A DNA stretch of 64,000 bases, taken from Triglochin maritima (taxonomy: Eukaryota > Streptophyta > Magnoliopsida > Alismatales > Juncaginaceae). The position numbers and the translations under genes are program-made. Position 1 is the stretch's first letter; each line of letters starts with the position of its first letter. Shown here piece after piece: positions 22,853-37,988 of the stretch. The notes under the pieces are model-generated. The model ran no database searches and was not told the origin of the DNA. It saw nothing but the letters and a program-made list of their open reading frames with translations. Location of the stretch: NCBI GenBank assembly GCA_963682175.1, contig OY821789.1, positions 8,246,001-8,310,000 of the forward strand, in the 5' to 3' direction.

Positions 22853-23864
22853 TGATTCTGCAAAGATTTCGTTAAATATTAATATACTTAACAGGCTTTA
22901 ACGGAAAAGTTAACGGTTTGCTAACGAAATGACATTAAGGTAAATATTTTGATTGTTCCATGACGTTAAGATAAATATTTTGATTTTTCTATGACATTAT
23001 GCCAAATAGTTACTATCATGTGACATAAAGCCAATTTCGTTGTTTCTTAGTGGCACCCAAACAAATATCTCTTAAAAATATAGGATTCGTGAAAAAAGTA
23101 AGACCTTAAAATTTAGTCAAAGAAACAGACGGGCGAGTATTAGATGAGAAACATCAAAAGGATTGGGGAGAAGTACTTTTGCAAGTTAGAGAATTGTACA
23201 AGTACCTAAAAGACTTGATCTCGGTCCACAATGTACAAATCTCTATAAAAATCTTCGGTCTTCTTGTGGTTTGATTGTCTCTTAATTCCTTGATTGTTAT
23301 TTCTGTTGCACATGTTTAGTTTTAGATATTAGATTAGTGTCATCAAGATTTCCCCTTTAAAAGCATATTGGATCATACAAGTACGATTGAATCCTGCCAA
23401 TAATTTCACTAACAAATTACAACCAATAATTCCACCCAACCGTTACAACTCTTTTAACCTTAAACACATATCGATGCGCCACAACAACCTTTCCTAAACC
23501 TTAAACACAAGTACAATTTAAAGCCTAAACACGTTTAAAAAAATCACTTGTACTTTTTAGATTTTTCAGTGGTAGGGAGGAGTCTGAGGTGGTGGTGGTT
23601 GTGAGAAGGGATCTGAGGTGGTGGGGTGGGCGGTCGGGGGAGGAGGTTGGGGTTGGGAGAGGACAAGTTCATCAGTGAAGTTGAGGTGAGTTGAAGAGGG
23701 CGACAGAGAAGCGACGACAACGCAAGGGCAACGACGCCGGTGTCGTAAGGGCAGTGGCGGTGAGGGGCGATAGGAGGTAGCGCTGTAAGGGTAGATTAAT
23801 TAGGGTCTGGGTGTTTGGGAGAGAACGGAAGATCGATTTGGGCTACTGATATAAAGATTCACTA
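22853..23864. other. Intergenic, no gene seen; G-rich patch
   Basis: Short GACATTAAG/TAAATATTTTGAT words repeat around 22931-22990. A GGTGGTGG-rich patch at 23575-23800 looks like a captured 5' gene piece or low-complexity DNA. It has no convincing start and frame. Confidence 0.4.
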
Positions 23865-24275
23865 ATAGTATATATCTGTCAATGATTCTAAGTATTCGTC
23901 AGTGCTTTTCTATGTAATAAGTCAAACAATCATTTTTCAAAAGATGCATTGACGGATGATATCCATCTATATTTAAAATATTACACCGCTGGAGGAATCC
24001 GTCGGTGTTAGATACACATTTGTCGGTATTTATTTTTTGCACCAAAATTCATTTTACCGTTGTCTCATTTTTCAGAAATTTACACCGATGGTATTTATCT
24101 GTCAGTGTACATTACTGTTCTGACGATTGCTACGAAAATAAGCACCAACGGTTTTTATCCGTCGGTGTTAGTTCGAACATCCGTCGGTGTATGTTACCAC
24201 CGACGCTTAATATTTTTCGTCAGTGGAAACCTAACTACACTGACGGTTGTTTCACCGAAGAAACCTGTTTTTTTG
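23865..24275. repeat. CACTA-like subterminal repeat cluster
   Basis: The word CCGTCGGTG and its variants or complements (CACCGACG, CTGTCAGTGTA, CACTGACGG) recur at least eight times in both orientations. Such clusters are typical of the subterminal regions of CACTA (En/Spm) elements. A clear CACTA terminus with 3-bp duplicates was not found, so the class is an inference. Confidence 0.45.
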
Positions 24276-24465
24276 TAATGCCATTTGCATGTGATCCATT
24301 CTCTATCTAAAGACTCATAGGGTTGTGCTTCCTTCAGGGATTGAAACCTTTGGTGAACTTTTGACACCTTCATAAGATGGCAACATGTCGCATGTCAGAG
24401 TTTATCTAATTGATTTTGATTAATTGCAAAAGTCCTCAAATGTAACTTTGCTTCGCTATTACAAC

Positions 24466-24828
24466 TAGGGGTGCAAATGGCTACCAACTATTCAATTCGA
24501 AAATTTCTATTTAATTGGTATTTGGTTAGGTCCATGTTACCAATTTAATTTCGGATACATATTTGGTTTTTAAAAAAACTACCAATTAGAAATCAGATAC
24601 GAATTCGGATACAAGGTATTTCAAATTCGAATTATCCGAATTATTCAGATACATGACCAAATACACATTAGTATTCGAAAATTTTGATTCGAAAATTAAT
24701 TACAATATACATATCTATTTAATTTCAGATAATATATGAATATCAATTAGTATTCGAAAATTTTGAAGATTCGGATTCGAATTCGGATATACTAGGTGTT
24801 GAGTCAAATTATCCGAGTTACACTCCTA
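24466..24828. mobile_element. hAT-type MITE, 363 bp
   Basis: The left end is TAGGGGTGCAAATGG and the right end CGAGTTACACTCCTA (inverted with mismatches). The 8-bp duplicate ATTACAAC stands at 24458-24465 and 24829-24836. The interior is AT-rich with repeated TATTCGAAAATTTT and TTCGGATAC words. Confidence 0.88.
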
Positions 24829-27059
24829 ATTACAACTGCACACTTTAGTAACATGAATTCGGTTATCCTGCTACGTGCATCAGCATTCCTGCTCGTTCAT
24901 TGAATTAGTAAGGTTTGCCTATCCTCGATTTGTAACCATCCTTGGTGCACGATTTTGAAAATTGTAAGCAATTTCGTGACTCAGTTTTGAATCATCGCAG
25001 ATTTGTTGATTGCATATGTGATGGTACACTAGATGTGTAAGATGAACTCAATCAAAGAAGAAAAAAAAATAGATCGATTTGAGAATGTACTATTTTTTGA
25101 AATCTAAGAACCCAATGGTAGCGTCGTCTCGGGAATTTTCGAGGTCCTGTGTGAAAATCAACAATGAGGTTCTTAAATTTGAAAAAAATTGTCCTCCTAG
25201 TTTAAATAATAAAAATTTCACTAACTTATTGCAATATTACTTGAATGTTTTTGTCCTCCTAGCATTTTTTGAGACAAATTTATTAATGTTTATGTGTTAT
25301 CTATGTGTAGCATTGATCTTTTTGCAACTTAATAAGCTTATGTACATAAATAATTTTTTTAGGCCTCCTCAAAATGAAACTCAGAGCAGGTGGGTCGGGC
25401 CTGTCCAAGAGCATTTGTAATATCTTACCTACTGAGTTTTTCGAATTCCCAATAGCTAAACATTGGATATGCTTTATTTCATGAATATTCTAGTCTTGCT
25501 TCTCCTAGAAATGGGCTTTCGTTCAACCTATTGTGTCATTCAAATTGTTGATATAGTTTTGGCAACACTAGGTACGTACGTTCAACATTCTTTGGATGTT
25601 ATAAGGCCACCCACTACGGAGAGGGGAGGCCTTGGGGTCCACGTGCCCCCGGGTTATTGGCACCGTTTTTTTTTTGGTTTTTTTTTAAATCAATTAATTT
25701 TTTTTAAATTGTTTTTAAATATGTTTTTTAAAATATTATTTTTTTATTTTAAATGTTTAGAATTTGTTTTGGTTTTTTCCAAGATTGGCCTCCAAACATG
25801 AGTGTGGGTCACGTGTCTGTTCATTCGTCGTTTTAATTTTTAAAATTTTCTTTTAATTTTTTTTAAGATAATTTTGAATTTATTTTCTAATATATATTTT
25901 ATTTAATTAGTTTAAGTAATTACAATAATAATTTATTATGTAGTTTGTGACAATAAAAAAAGAAAGTAAAAATAAACGTGTACCAGAGAATACGATGAAT
26001 AGATAGGTTTAGACCGTGGAAAGTTTTTGTGTTAAATGGATTTGTGGTTGGATTTATAGCTGGGCTGACGTGGAAACGTTGTATCTGTGACGTGTGAGAT
26101 CTCAGCACAGTTACCTCTCTTAAAATCCTGGATCTTGAGGATGTCATTATTACTCGATTTACCACGCTTGCACCGACCGAATTGTTTTGGACTTTTGGTT
26201 CATATCTCTATCATGGAGTAATTGATTAGCACAATCACTACGATTGGGACCAACAATATTTGATTACCTTTTATACTACTTTTGCATCATTGATATATAT
26301 ATATATATATATATATATGAAAATTAATAGTTTCGTATATTGTTATACAAGGAGCGATTGCAACTTTGAAAATTATAGACAATAATTTGAGACTCATTGT
26401 TATTTTAAATTAAAGCAGAAAATGGCCAATCCAAACACGTGACCTTGTTTACTAACACATGTTAAGCATGCATTAAATTCGGAGTTGTTTGACATAAGAT
26501 CGAGATGCCGTGTTTCTAATAAATGTGGTGTGTCGATTTTTTGGTAATTCAATCTTACATCAAATGGGATTAAAATGTTGTGACACCACAGGCACTCGTG
26601 GTATTTGTAAAATTTAAACAAAAAATATCAACAAATGCTAAATGAAAAATGAATGTTGATTTTCCGGTTCAAAATAAACTTTTATACCCTTATCACAATC
26701 CCATGTCCCCAACACAGATATTGCAACTGCCTAGTTCATACGGTTTCTATAGTTTCAATGGGGTGGGGGGATACACTGAGTGATTTTGATTTATCTTTGT
26801 GAGATTTTGTTAATTCTATTTCTCTACGATGACCTAAGTTTTAAAGTCGAGGATAGTGATTACAAAGTGTTAGATTTTTTTTTGTTTAACAATGTGAGAC
26901 TATTTTTTAACAATATCATATATGTATGTGCAAATTATTTTGTTAGGTCCACTCTTGCACAAATACGAGTTTTGTCAAACCATCATATTTTGATTGACAT
27001 ACTTAAATATCATGTGGAATTTGATGAATCTACATCGATAAAAATTCAATACTTAAATG
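24829..27059. other. AT-rich intergenic DNA, no gene seen
   Basis: No coding region can be supported; longer open frames (25079-25420, 25463-25801) are hydrophobic low-complexity translations. A pure (AT)n microsatellite lies at about 26293-26318. Confidence 0.5.
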
Positions 27060-27850
27060 TGTTGAGAAATTAGTCCAACATTGCTAAACATAAAAAATGT
27101 ACAACACTTTATAATAAAGTTAGATCCACTACCCTTCACCTAAGTGCTTAGGTTTTGTTGAGGTGGTGGACCAACCAAAAATTAACATGGTATCAGAGCA
27201 GGTCGATTGACCTGTGGGGGCTCACTCCAACCTATATTGTTCACGCGTAGACACAGAGAAAATTATCTCGGTCACGCGTGCGGGGGAGTGTTGAGAAATT
27301 AGTCTAACATTGCTAAACACAAAAAATGTACAACACTTTATAATAAAGTTAGATCCACTACCCTTCACCTAAGTACTTATGTTTTGTTGAGGTGGTGGAC
27401 CAACTAAATTTAACATGGTATCAGAGCCAATAAGACCCGGTCATAGGGCAGGCGTAACATCTCCCATTTGTGTCACGCGTAGACACGGCAGACCCGGTCA
27501 CGTGTGCGGGGGAGTGTTAGAATAGTCCCACATCGAAGAAATGTAGGCTATCTCCTAGGGTTATAAGTTGGGTTGCCTCTCCACTCATAGCCAATTGGTT
27601 TTGAGTTGGATGTGCTCACTTTAACATGGTATCATAGCAGGTCGATTGACCTGTGGGGGCTCACTCCAACCTATATTGTTCACGCGTAGACACGGAGAAA
27701 ATTATCCCGGTCACGCGTGCGGAGGAGTGTTGAGAAAATAGTCTTACATTGCTAAACACAAAAAATGTAAACACTATATAATAAAGTTAGATCCACTACC
27801 TTTCACCTGAGTGCTTATGTTTTGTTGAGGTGGTGGACCAACTAAATTTA
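27060..27850 (+). mobile_element. Chain of TRIM retrotransposons with four LTRs
   Basis: The order is LTR-a 27060-27187, short interior, LTR-a 27289-27415, short interior, a different LTR-b 27515-27626, short interior, and LTR-a 27728 to about 27850. The a-type LTRs start TGTTGAGAAA. The first three LTRs end in ACA and are followed at once by TGGTATCAGAGC or a one-base variant, the primer-binding site for initiator methionine tRNA. Interiors end in CGTGCGGGGGAG, a polypurine-like tract, directly before the next LTR. They are about 100 bp long and code for nothing, which is the definition of terminal-repeat retrotransposons in miniature. Confidence 0.85.
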
Positions 27851-28300
27851 AGAAAATGAAGAGAAATTAAACAAACACTGTTATAATGTTATGAATTTTT
27901 ATGTTTAATAACGTAAGAGTAAGATTATTGCTTTTCAAAAAAATAATGTAAGACTATTTTTTCCAAACAAACGTTCAACTTCCAGTCTTCCTGCGAAGTG
28001 TAAATTACAAATTACACTCTTGAACTATAAACCAAATTCACTTAAAACTGGTGAACGTTAGAATGTGAGTTAAGAGTGTAAGTGTGAAGTTCCAAAAACG
28101 AATTGGATCCAAAACAAATGTTACTTTTTTCCCAACAAATTTCTCACCACCCTCCTTTTTCTCCACTTTTTCCTTTTCTCGGAAACCCACCTTATCTTTC
28201 TCCAATCCACAATTAATATTTAATAACAACAAAACAATTAAACAAAGAGAAACTTTTCCGAAATTTTCACCTCAACGACCCAACCCCGTTGAGAATCCAG
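27851..28300. other. Probable promoter region of the GH17 gene
   Basis: This AT-rich stretch lies between the TRIM chain and the pyrimidine-rich leader. No TATA box stands out enough to name one. Confidence 0.3.
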
Positions 28301-29967
28301 TAAAAGGGAGCCCAAAAGCTCCTCCCTTTCTCTCTCTCTTTGTCGCCATCCTCTCGCCCACTTCCAAAGACAGCTCAAGTGTGCTGGACTTGAGCAACAA
28401 CGCTTCTTTTGGGACGACCCAAGTCGGACTTCGAAGATAAGAAGCTTTGCCCAGGTGATGATTCTGCTTCGTGTCTGTGTTTCGGGCTAAATGTGGGCGT
28501 TTTGCTGTGAAAATTTTGGGTTTTTGGGTGTGGAAAAGTTGGGATTTTGGGTGTTTTGTTGGTCATGTTTTGTGGGTTGTGGTTATTTTGAGGTTTTTGT
28601 CTTGAAAAAGAGGATAAATTTGTTGCATTTGTATGTCTGTGTTTTTTTTAATTTTGTGCAAATGTAAAAGTTTTCCAGTATTTGAGGTTTTGAGATTTTT
28701 CTCTGTCAAAGTTTTTTTTTGTGTCATTTTGCGCACATTTTTCCTTTTTTTAGATTTTCTGCCTTATGACATGTTGTGTCTGTGTCTGAGATTTTTATTT
28801 TAATTTTGAAAAAAACAATTTGTGGTTTTTTTCTTGTTTCAGTGTGAAAGCGTTGAGTTCTTTGGTTTTTGCATCTATCTCCAGACATGCATTTGGTATT
28901 GTGTTCTTTCTGGCAAATGGGTTGTGTGTGTTGGTGAGTTTTGTTTGCATTGGGGATTTCTCTTGTAATGTTGAAGTAGTTGTTGTGCCACATCTTACAT
29001 ATTATGGCATTTTGTTGATTCTAGCATGAGGGTTGTGTTGTGCCCATGTTTCATGATAGAATTGTAGTGTTTGTGCTTCTTTTGAAATTTTATTTTCTCC
29101 TCAGGAAGAAAGGCTATAACAAGAAGTCTATGCGTTTTTTTTTTGGCTCTTTTTTTCTTTGTGAAATATAGAGTAAGTAGGAGTGTAGGATACAATGCAG
29201 TAGACTCTCTTTTTTCTCACTGCTAGCCTGCATTTTAGCTTGTGGTTTTTCCTTTGCTAAGCTTTCAGGAACAAAGGGGCACTTAAGTTGTTAAATGCCT
29301 TTTTTGCAGAAAGTGGATGAGATTACTTATGTTATTTGTACTTAAGCATTAAAAAGAGAAGTGCATTGACCTATATAACACAGAACTTACATCCCCTTCA
29401 TATGGAGGAAAAAGTACTAGCAATATGGAGATGTAACATGAGAAAATGAACATAATTAAGAATAAAACTAGCACGATAACCACATAAGATTGTAGACGTA
29501 TTTAATCATGTATTCTATAATATCATCTCATACAATTCTCTCACGAGTCGTATGAGAGTCAAATTGGACTTTTCTATTGTATTCATGATTCTATACAGAA
29601 TTTCATACCTATTGGTCTCAATATCAGTTGCATAATTATTGTCGAACTTTCACTATATAAATGTCGTGGTTCCAAGTCTCTTGGCCTTGATGTCGTAGTT
29701 ACAGAATGGGTGCTTTAGTAATGCATTTCATTATTATTTTATCTATACTATTTTTTCACCGTTCTCATAGTTAATCAACATTCTCTGTGGTTTCAAGGTA
29801 AAAATTACCTTGAGTTGTGATATTCTGGTTTTGTTTGGCATTACACAGTGTTTCTATCGTTTCTAACTATCATGTTTTTCAGGTGGTGAGTTGTGACTTG
29901 AACTGCCATTGCTAAAGCATCTGTTACTCTCTCCCTGTGTACAAACTGAGATTCTCATACAGGCTGG
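28301..29967 (+). other. 5' untranslated region and leader intron of the GH17 gene
   Basis: A CT-rich leader (CTCCCTTTCTCTCTCTC) ends at 28454 with CCCAG|GTGATG. The next acceptor, TTTTTCAG|GTGGTG, is at 29882/29883, which gives a T-rich leader intron of about 1.43 kb. The remaining leader runs to the ATG at 29968. Introns in 5' leaders are common in plant genes. The transcription start is not visible from sequence alone. Confidence 0.45.
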
Positions 29968-32676
29968 ATGTTGTGTAAAGAATTGCAGCAGAACATATTT
30001 TTGTTCATCATCTTTGTGTTTATCAATGTCTCAGGTACGTGTTTGCCAACTCGAAAGACCAAGGATTTTGAATAACCTGAAATTCCTTTTAACAAACAGA
30101 TTTGACGTGAGAAAATTACAGAGATCATGATAGTTTATTTTTCTTCTTGTTATGGGGGACATAATGAAATTAATGTGAGAAAATTAGGTAATCATACACA
30201 AGTGATGCAGAAACCTAATGTAAATGCCTGAACATAGACAAATGATTCTAACTGCTTCATCATTGTTGTACTTCTCGTGCACTATATCACTCTTTTTGTG
30301 TTGTATTATATATCACTCTTTTCAGCCAGTTCACATTTCATAATTATGTATTTGCAAAAACGTAGGTGCATTTGTTGGAGTCAACATTGGCTTGGAGATG
30401 TCAAGCATACCTCCTGAAACGGAAATTGTCTCAATCCTCAAAGCTCAAAAGATCGGCCATGTCCGCTTGTTCAACGCAGACCCCAAAATCTTAGGTGCCC
30501 TTGCGAACACTGGAATTCAGGTCATCGTTGGGGTTCCAAATGATCAGCTCTTACGTGTTGGTGAATCGAAAGTTGAAGCAGCAAACTGGGTAAAACAGAA
30601 TGTGGCAAGTTTCCTACCTTCCACAAACATTACCCATATAGCAGTGGGCAACGAGGTCCTTACAACCATACCAAATGCAGCACTTGTTTTGGTTCCTGCT
30701 ATGCAGTTTCTGCGTGCTGCTCTTGTTGCCTCTAACCTTGATTTCCAAGTGAAAATATCGACCCCGCACTCTATGGACATGATCCTGAAAGCATTTCCAC
30801 CTTCAACCGCTACATTCAATTCAACGTGGGACACAATAATGACTCAAATGCTCCAATTCTTGAAGAGTTCAAACTCTACTTTTATGATCAATGCTCAGCC
30901 ATACCATGGATTCATTCAAGCGAATGGTATATATCCCTTGGAATATGCACTTTTTCGTCCACTTTCCCCGGACAAACAAATTGTAGATCCCAACACGGGC
31001 TTCCACTATAATAACATGTTTGACGCCATGATTGATGCGACTTACAATTCCATCCAGGCACTTAATGCATCTGGGGTACCTGTTCTCGTTACTGAAAGTG
31101 GCTGGCCTACACATGGTGGAGATGATGAACCATATGCTACTTTAGATAATGCATTGGTCTACAACAGCAATCTTATCCGTCATGTACTAAGTGGTTCTGG
31201 CACCCCGGCTCAGCGAAATGCAACCATAAGTGCGTATATTTATGAGTTGTTCAATGAGGACCAACGAAAGGGGCCAATTTCTGAGATGAATTGGGGCCTT
31301 TTTTCTCCGAATGGGACAGCTATGTATAGTGTTAGTTTTATTGATATTGCCGGACTGCAGACAAACTCTTCGGCTATGGTTGGTGTGTTCTGTGTTGCGA
31401 ACGAAAATGCAGAGACTACAGCGCTACAGGCTGGCTTGAACTGGGCTTGTGGACCCGGTGCGGCCAATTGCAGTGCCATCCAGTCTGGCCAGCCATGCTA
31501 TGATAGTGACCTTGCGGTTGTTGCTTCGTACGCTTACAACGATTACTATCACAGAACTCAAGTGATTGGTGGGACTTGTAATTTTGGCAATACTGCGGCC
31601 ACGACCACTACTGATCCGAGTAAGTTGTGATTTCCTTGATTTTGTTTGGTATAAAGTCTAGTCTTTGTTTTGTAACTTGGATTTCTGCTGCATGATGTCT
31701 TTAAATATATATTTTTTACCCTTTTGCTTTGACATGGAATCCCTTTTTGCAATGCTATGTTCTAAATTGTATTTTGTTGGTAAAAGGATTGCATCTAGAA
31801 TCGAAACAGTCAATAAAAATATATAGATGGGCTTGCTAGTTCTGTAGATAAAGACAAAACTACCCGAAATCTGTCATCTTTCTAACAATCTATAAATAGC
31901 TTGAGGGGCCTTGCTAAATGTGAGTTGAGAATGTCTGGTAATTCTATATCCTTTAGATACTTACAGTAATATACTATCACTAGATTGAGGCATTGTGGTC
32001 CCAGATGATGTAATGATGCATTGAGCATGAGTATTTGCAAGTTGTAACTGCACTACTAGATTAAAAGACACCCGTAGCGAATAACTTGCATGATTTACCC
32101 TTGTTATAGTTCTTTCAATTTTTTGCACTTTCTTTGTTAATACCATGTCCATGTTATGATCCACATTCCATAATCTGAACAAGGCTTGTGCATTACGTGT
32201 TGCTCATGTTCAGACGAAAAGGCGAAAACATAAACACAATATGTACCCAATTATCCAATATTCCAATATCAATAGAAGTGCAATTCTAACCGTAGTTATA
32301 AATCCCTATGTTGCTAAAACTCTCGTTGTGATTCTTATAGCCACATATCTATTTTCGTTATAATTCATTATTTTCAATATGTATTGGCAGTTAATTTGAT
32401 GTATTCCATTCTATCCTTGCAGGTCATGGTTCATGCATTTTCGCTGGAAGGTACACTATCTACAAGTATTCGTATCCATGGTCATATATTGGCCTGAATT
32501 TCAATATTTCTAACACCTTTTTGTCCAATGGCAGCTCTGGGTATAACAGAAGTAGAGGGTTAGCATCGCCTTCAGCTCCAGGACCTATAAGCCCCGAAAG
32601 TGGCGTGTCGACTCTCAATTGTCCTTGCATTGTTTTTCTAATTAGCACAATTCTATTCACATTCACTTTGTTCTGA
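29968..32676 (+). CDS. Glucan endo-1,3-beta-glucosidase (GH17 with X8 domain, GPI-anchored)
   Basis: Exons are 29968-30034, 30366-31619, 32423-32450 and 32535-32676, giving 496 residues in unbroken phase. The first exon is a signal peptide (MLCKELQQN then FLFIIFVFINVS). Exon 2 starts GAFVGVNIG, the typical mature start. It holds the GH17 acid/base glutamate in AVGNEVL, the nucleophile glutamate in VTESGWP, and then the X8/CBM43 module (FCVANE, LNWACG, CSAIQSGQPCY, YAYNDYY). The end is a Ser/Pro linker and a hydrophobic tail (CIVFLISTILFTFTLF), a GPI-anchor signal. Enzymes of this type hydrolyse beta-1,3-glucan (callose) at the cell surface or plasmodesmata. The last intron (84 nt) is divisible by three and free of stops, so its retention would add 28 residues. 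Confidence 0.9.
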
Positions 32677-33774
32677 TATGAAGAGCTGCAGATACCGGTC
32701 ATTGTAACAATGTAAAATTGCGTCTGACCGGAATTGTCAAAGGAGGTTGAAATCCGGGCAACATGGCTCCTCAGCCATTTGTCAGTTAGGACGATATTGC
32801 AGCTTCAACTACCTGTCTATTGCTTGTAGTTGATATTTTCTGTAATTTATTGAAAATTAAAATGAATTTGATGATGTGTACATGATTTAGATTTGTTTCG
32901 TCAATTGCTAATGGGAAGGAGATCCATTGCTTAATTCCTTTGCAGCTATTGAGAGTGAAATTTTATATAGTGGTCGGAAAGACATGAAATCACTAGACAA
33001 TATAAAGAAGAAGAATCGAAAGAAACTCAAATTTCAGAACCAGCAAAGGCTCAAACCTCAAACTAAAGGTGTTAATGATAAACTTGAGGCTATAAGTACT
33101 AGTGTCTACCTTATGAAGCCCTATGAATATTTGTTTACATATTCACGTGTTATTAATAGTATTCACTATGCTGTCCTGCCTGCGTCTACATAGAATTTCC
33201 CGACGTCCACCTTGATTTGAATTAACAATTCTATTATTACTATAACAAACTTGTTTCGAATCCGATACGGAATCAAATGCGCGAGAGGAAAGAAATTGGT
33301 CCGCCCAGTTGGCCACCCCGGAGCACTGGCCACTCGGGCAGTCGACCCATGCAAGAATGCTTAGGATAGGATAAGAGTGCAGGTAACAAACACCAGAGCT
33401 AAACTCAAATCAAACTTGAGCCCAAAAAAAAAGGTGATTGGGACAACTAAAAGTGGTTAACCATCGACTTAAAATTCATGAACCGTGCTATGAATCTAAA
33501 TTAAAATTCAGCTATACAAGTTGTTAGTAACCTGAGATTTCTCCGGACTTATTTAATAAAATAAAAATTACATCAAATACAAGAAATAGTTGCTAAACTC
33601 ATAATTCCTATACCTTACGATCAGCTATTAATCTCACGGCTCAAAGTCTCACAAGTCACAAGTACCCAACTCTCCCAAAGCTTAATCGGATCCAGAGACG
33701 GGCCGGATCCGAACAAAACCCAACCCAAAACCGCCAGACCACCACCACTCGCTTTCTCCCACACCACAACCACC
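32677..33774. other. Intergenic between GH17 and COP10 genes
   Basis: The first part is the 3' untranslated region of the GH17 gene. The last ~100 bp before 33775 is CA/CCAC-rich leader of COP10. An 88-codon frame at 32927-33193 has no recognisable features. Confidence 0.45.
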
Positions 33775-36087
<2,313 letters not shown>

Positions 36088-37568
36088 AAGCTCCTCTTCA
36101 AAGCCAGGAGAACGAAATGAACATCTGACACTGATGTTAGACGTTGTGGACATGCATGGTGTAAGTATGCGGTCGTATATAGATGACGTTATGTAACGAG
36201 GTGCATACCTGTACGCCATTGCCATGTGTCTATCAAATGCAGAGTGCTGCTTTCTCAACACATGGCCCATCACTTTCCAAGCCTTGTAACTGATGCACGT
36301 TTTAACTTCCAGGGGATAGCGATGTCGTGCTAATGACAATATTCAGCATTTTATTAAAATCATGCTGCAACAAAAACACTTGCATGATAACTGGTGTACC
36401 ATTTCTTTCTATGATCATTCAAGTATAAATATGATAAGCAATTTAGCATATATTCATTGTCAACATTCTTTATCTGTGTCTGATCTGTTTCCTTCCCCAA
36501 TTTTGCCTTACTTATCAGGTATATATCTTCAAAAATTAAGATTGTGTTACTCATTAACACTCTTGTATGATTGGTTCATTAGGACAGCAATCTCGCCCTA
36601 TGACATCTAAATCAGCCAAAGTTAATTTACAGGAACTTAGTAAATGCTGAATAGCTTAAATCATACAGCAGGATTGGAATAACTGTCAACTGCATTAAGC
36701 TTTAATGCAATTTCTTGCAGTTGTATAACTACATTGGTATGTTTTGTTTGTTTACTTGAATTAGTTGATGACAAATCATTTTCCAATTTGGTGGCTAATG
36801 TACCGTCACTCTAGAGAATTAGATTATATTTTAATTGTTTCAGCTCTGTAAACAAGTCAGGCATTTTGCATTTCATTTGAGTCAAAGTTACAACATATCG
36901 TGTAGTTGCCTCAGTGAGGTGACGTGTTTCTCCTTCAGTGAAGGAGAAGTATATAAAGTCCTTTTTACTCCTATGTAACTCTTTTCCTGTGTCTTGCTGT
37001 TGCTTCAAGTTAAGATCATTTATCTATTAATTTGTTTTAAGATAGTTACTCTACATTAGCTTTCATTTGAATCAACTTTTACGTTTCAATGGTGTCAGCG
37101 ACTATGATCACACCTAAATTATTTTCATGATTTTTTATAACCAAATCTCAGTTTTAGTTCTACAATTTGAATATTTTACAATTCAATTGTCAATTTGTCA
37201 CTTTACAAACAGTGCTTTCTATTTACTTTCGAAGTTAGTCAGTGATTCTCCCATTTTATATAAAAATCTAAACAACATGATATCTGAGACTCTTGAGACT
37301 AAATCCTTCCATGCAGACAAAGTGGGTCTTTTGTGCAAAAATGGACAAAAGAAGTAGATATGATTTTGCTTAGTAATTGGAGTTAGGTGTGTCTGAAAGC
37401 TAATAGAGGGAATTATGTTTGTTTGTTTGTTTATTTTTTGGTGTAACCTCATATCAGTTTGAAGTTGATGTTTCAATTGAATAAAAAGATTTTAGAAGGG
37501 GACACTGCATCTCTTCTGACACAAGTTTGGTAACACACAGGACAACATGTTTTATATTTTCTTTGCAG
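36088..37568. other. COP10 3' region and spacer, no gene seen
   Basis: This is the 3' untranslated region of COP10 followed by T-rich DNA. It may hold upstream exons or a leader intron of the next gene, but none can be placed. The acceptor CTTTGCAG|GAAGTG is at 37568/37569. Confidence 0.4.
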
Positions 37569-37988
37569 GAAGTGCAGGTGGTAGAGCTGTGGAGGCTGAT
37601 GCTGGCAATGGCAAGCAATTCCCACCCCCGTTACGATCTGAGTATGTCTAGGAGGACTAGAAGGCCTGCTGTGGTCTTTGATTGCTCGCCCGATGAAACC
37701 TGCCAGGAGAAGGAAGAGAAAAACCAGGAGGAAGCGGAGGACGACACCTCCCACCATTCATCTTTGAAGTACTTATTTGAAGAAGTTAATGAAGACGAGG
37801 GAGAGAGATTGCTCCATGAAAAACATGACCAAGGAGTGTGCCATCAGAATCAGATGCAGCTTGCTGTTGCTCATGGAGGTGGCATCAAGTTCACTGGAAT
37901 GATGTCACGGTATGTGAAGGTATTGAAACATATGATCAGGACGAAACACAGATCAAAGAAGAGAACCATCACAGCGGTTTTGAAGTAG
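37569..37988 (+). CDS. Small unrecognised protein, terminal exon
   Basis: A good acceptor (T-rich tract then TTTGCAG) ends at 37568, and the frame is open from there to the TAG at 37986-37988. Possible starts inside are the ATGs at 37599 and 37608, giving about 127-130 residues. The protein has a basic segment (MSRRTRRPAVVFDCSPDE), a strongly acidic middle (EKEEKNQEEAEDD) and a basic C-terminus (SRYVKVLKHMIRTKHRSKK). I do not recognise the family and see no signal peptide or membrane span. Upstream exons could not be placed, so the N-terminus is uncertain. Codon usage and the split between charged blocks look like a real gene. Confidence 0.55.
   Translation, partial: EVQVVELWRLMLAMASNSHPRYDLSMSRRTRRPAVVFDCSPDETCQEKEEKNQEEAEDDTSHHSSLKYLFEEVNEDEGERLLHEKHDQGVCHQNQMQLAVAHGGGIKFTGMMSRYVKVLKHMIRTKHRSKKRTITAVLK

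Noticed and set aside
27188..27200. TGGTATCAGAGC words as a possible tRNA gene
   Set aside because: They follow directly after LTR ends and no cloverleaf can be formed around them. They are primer-binding sites complementary to initiator tRNA.
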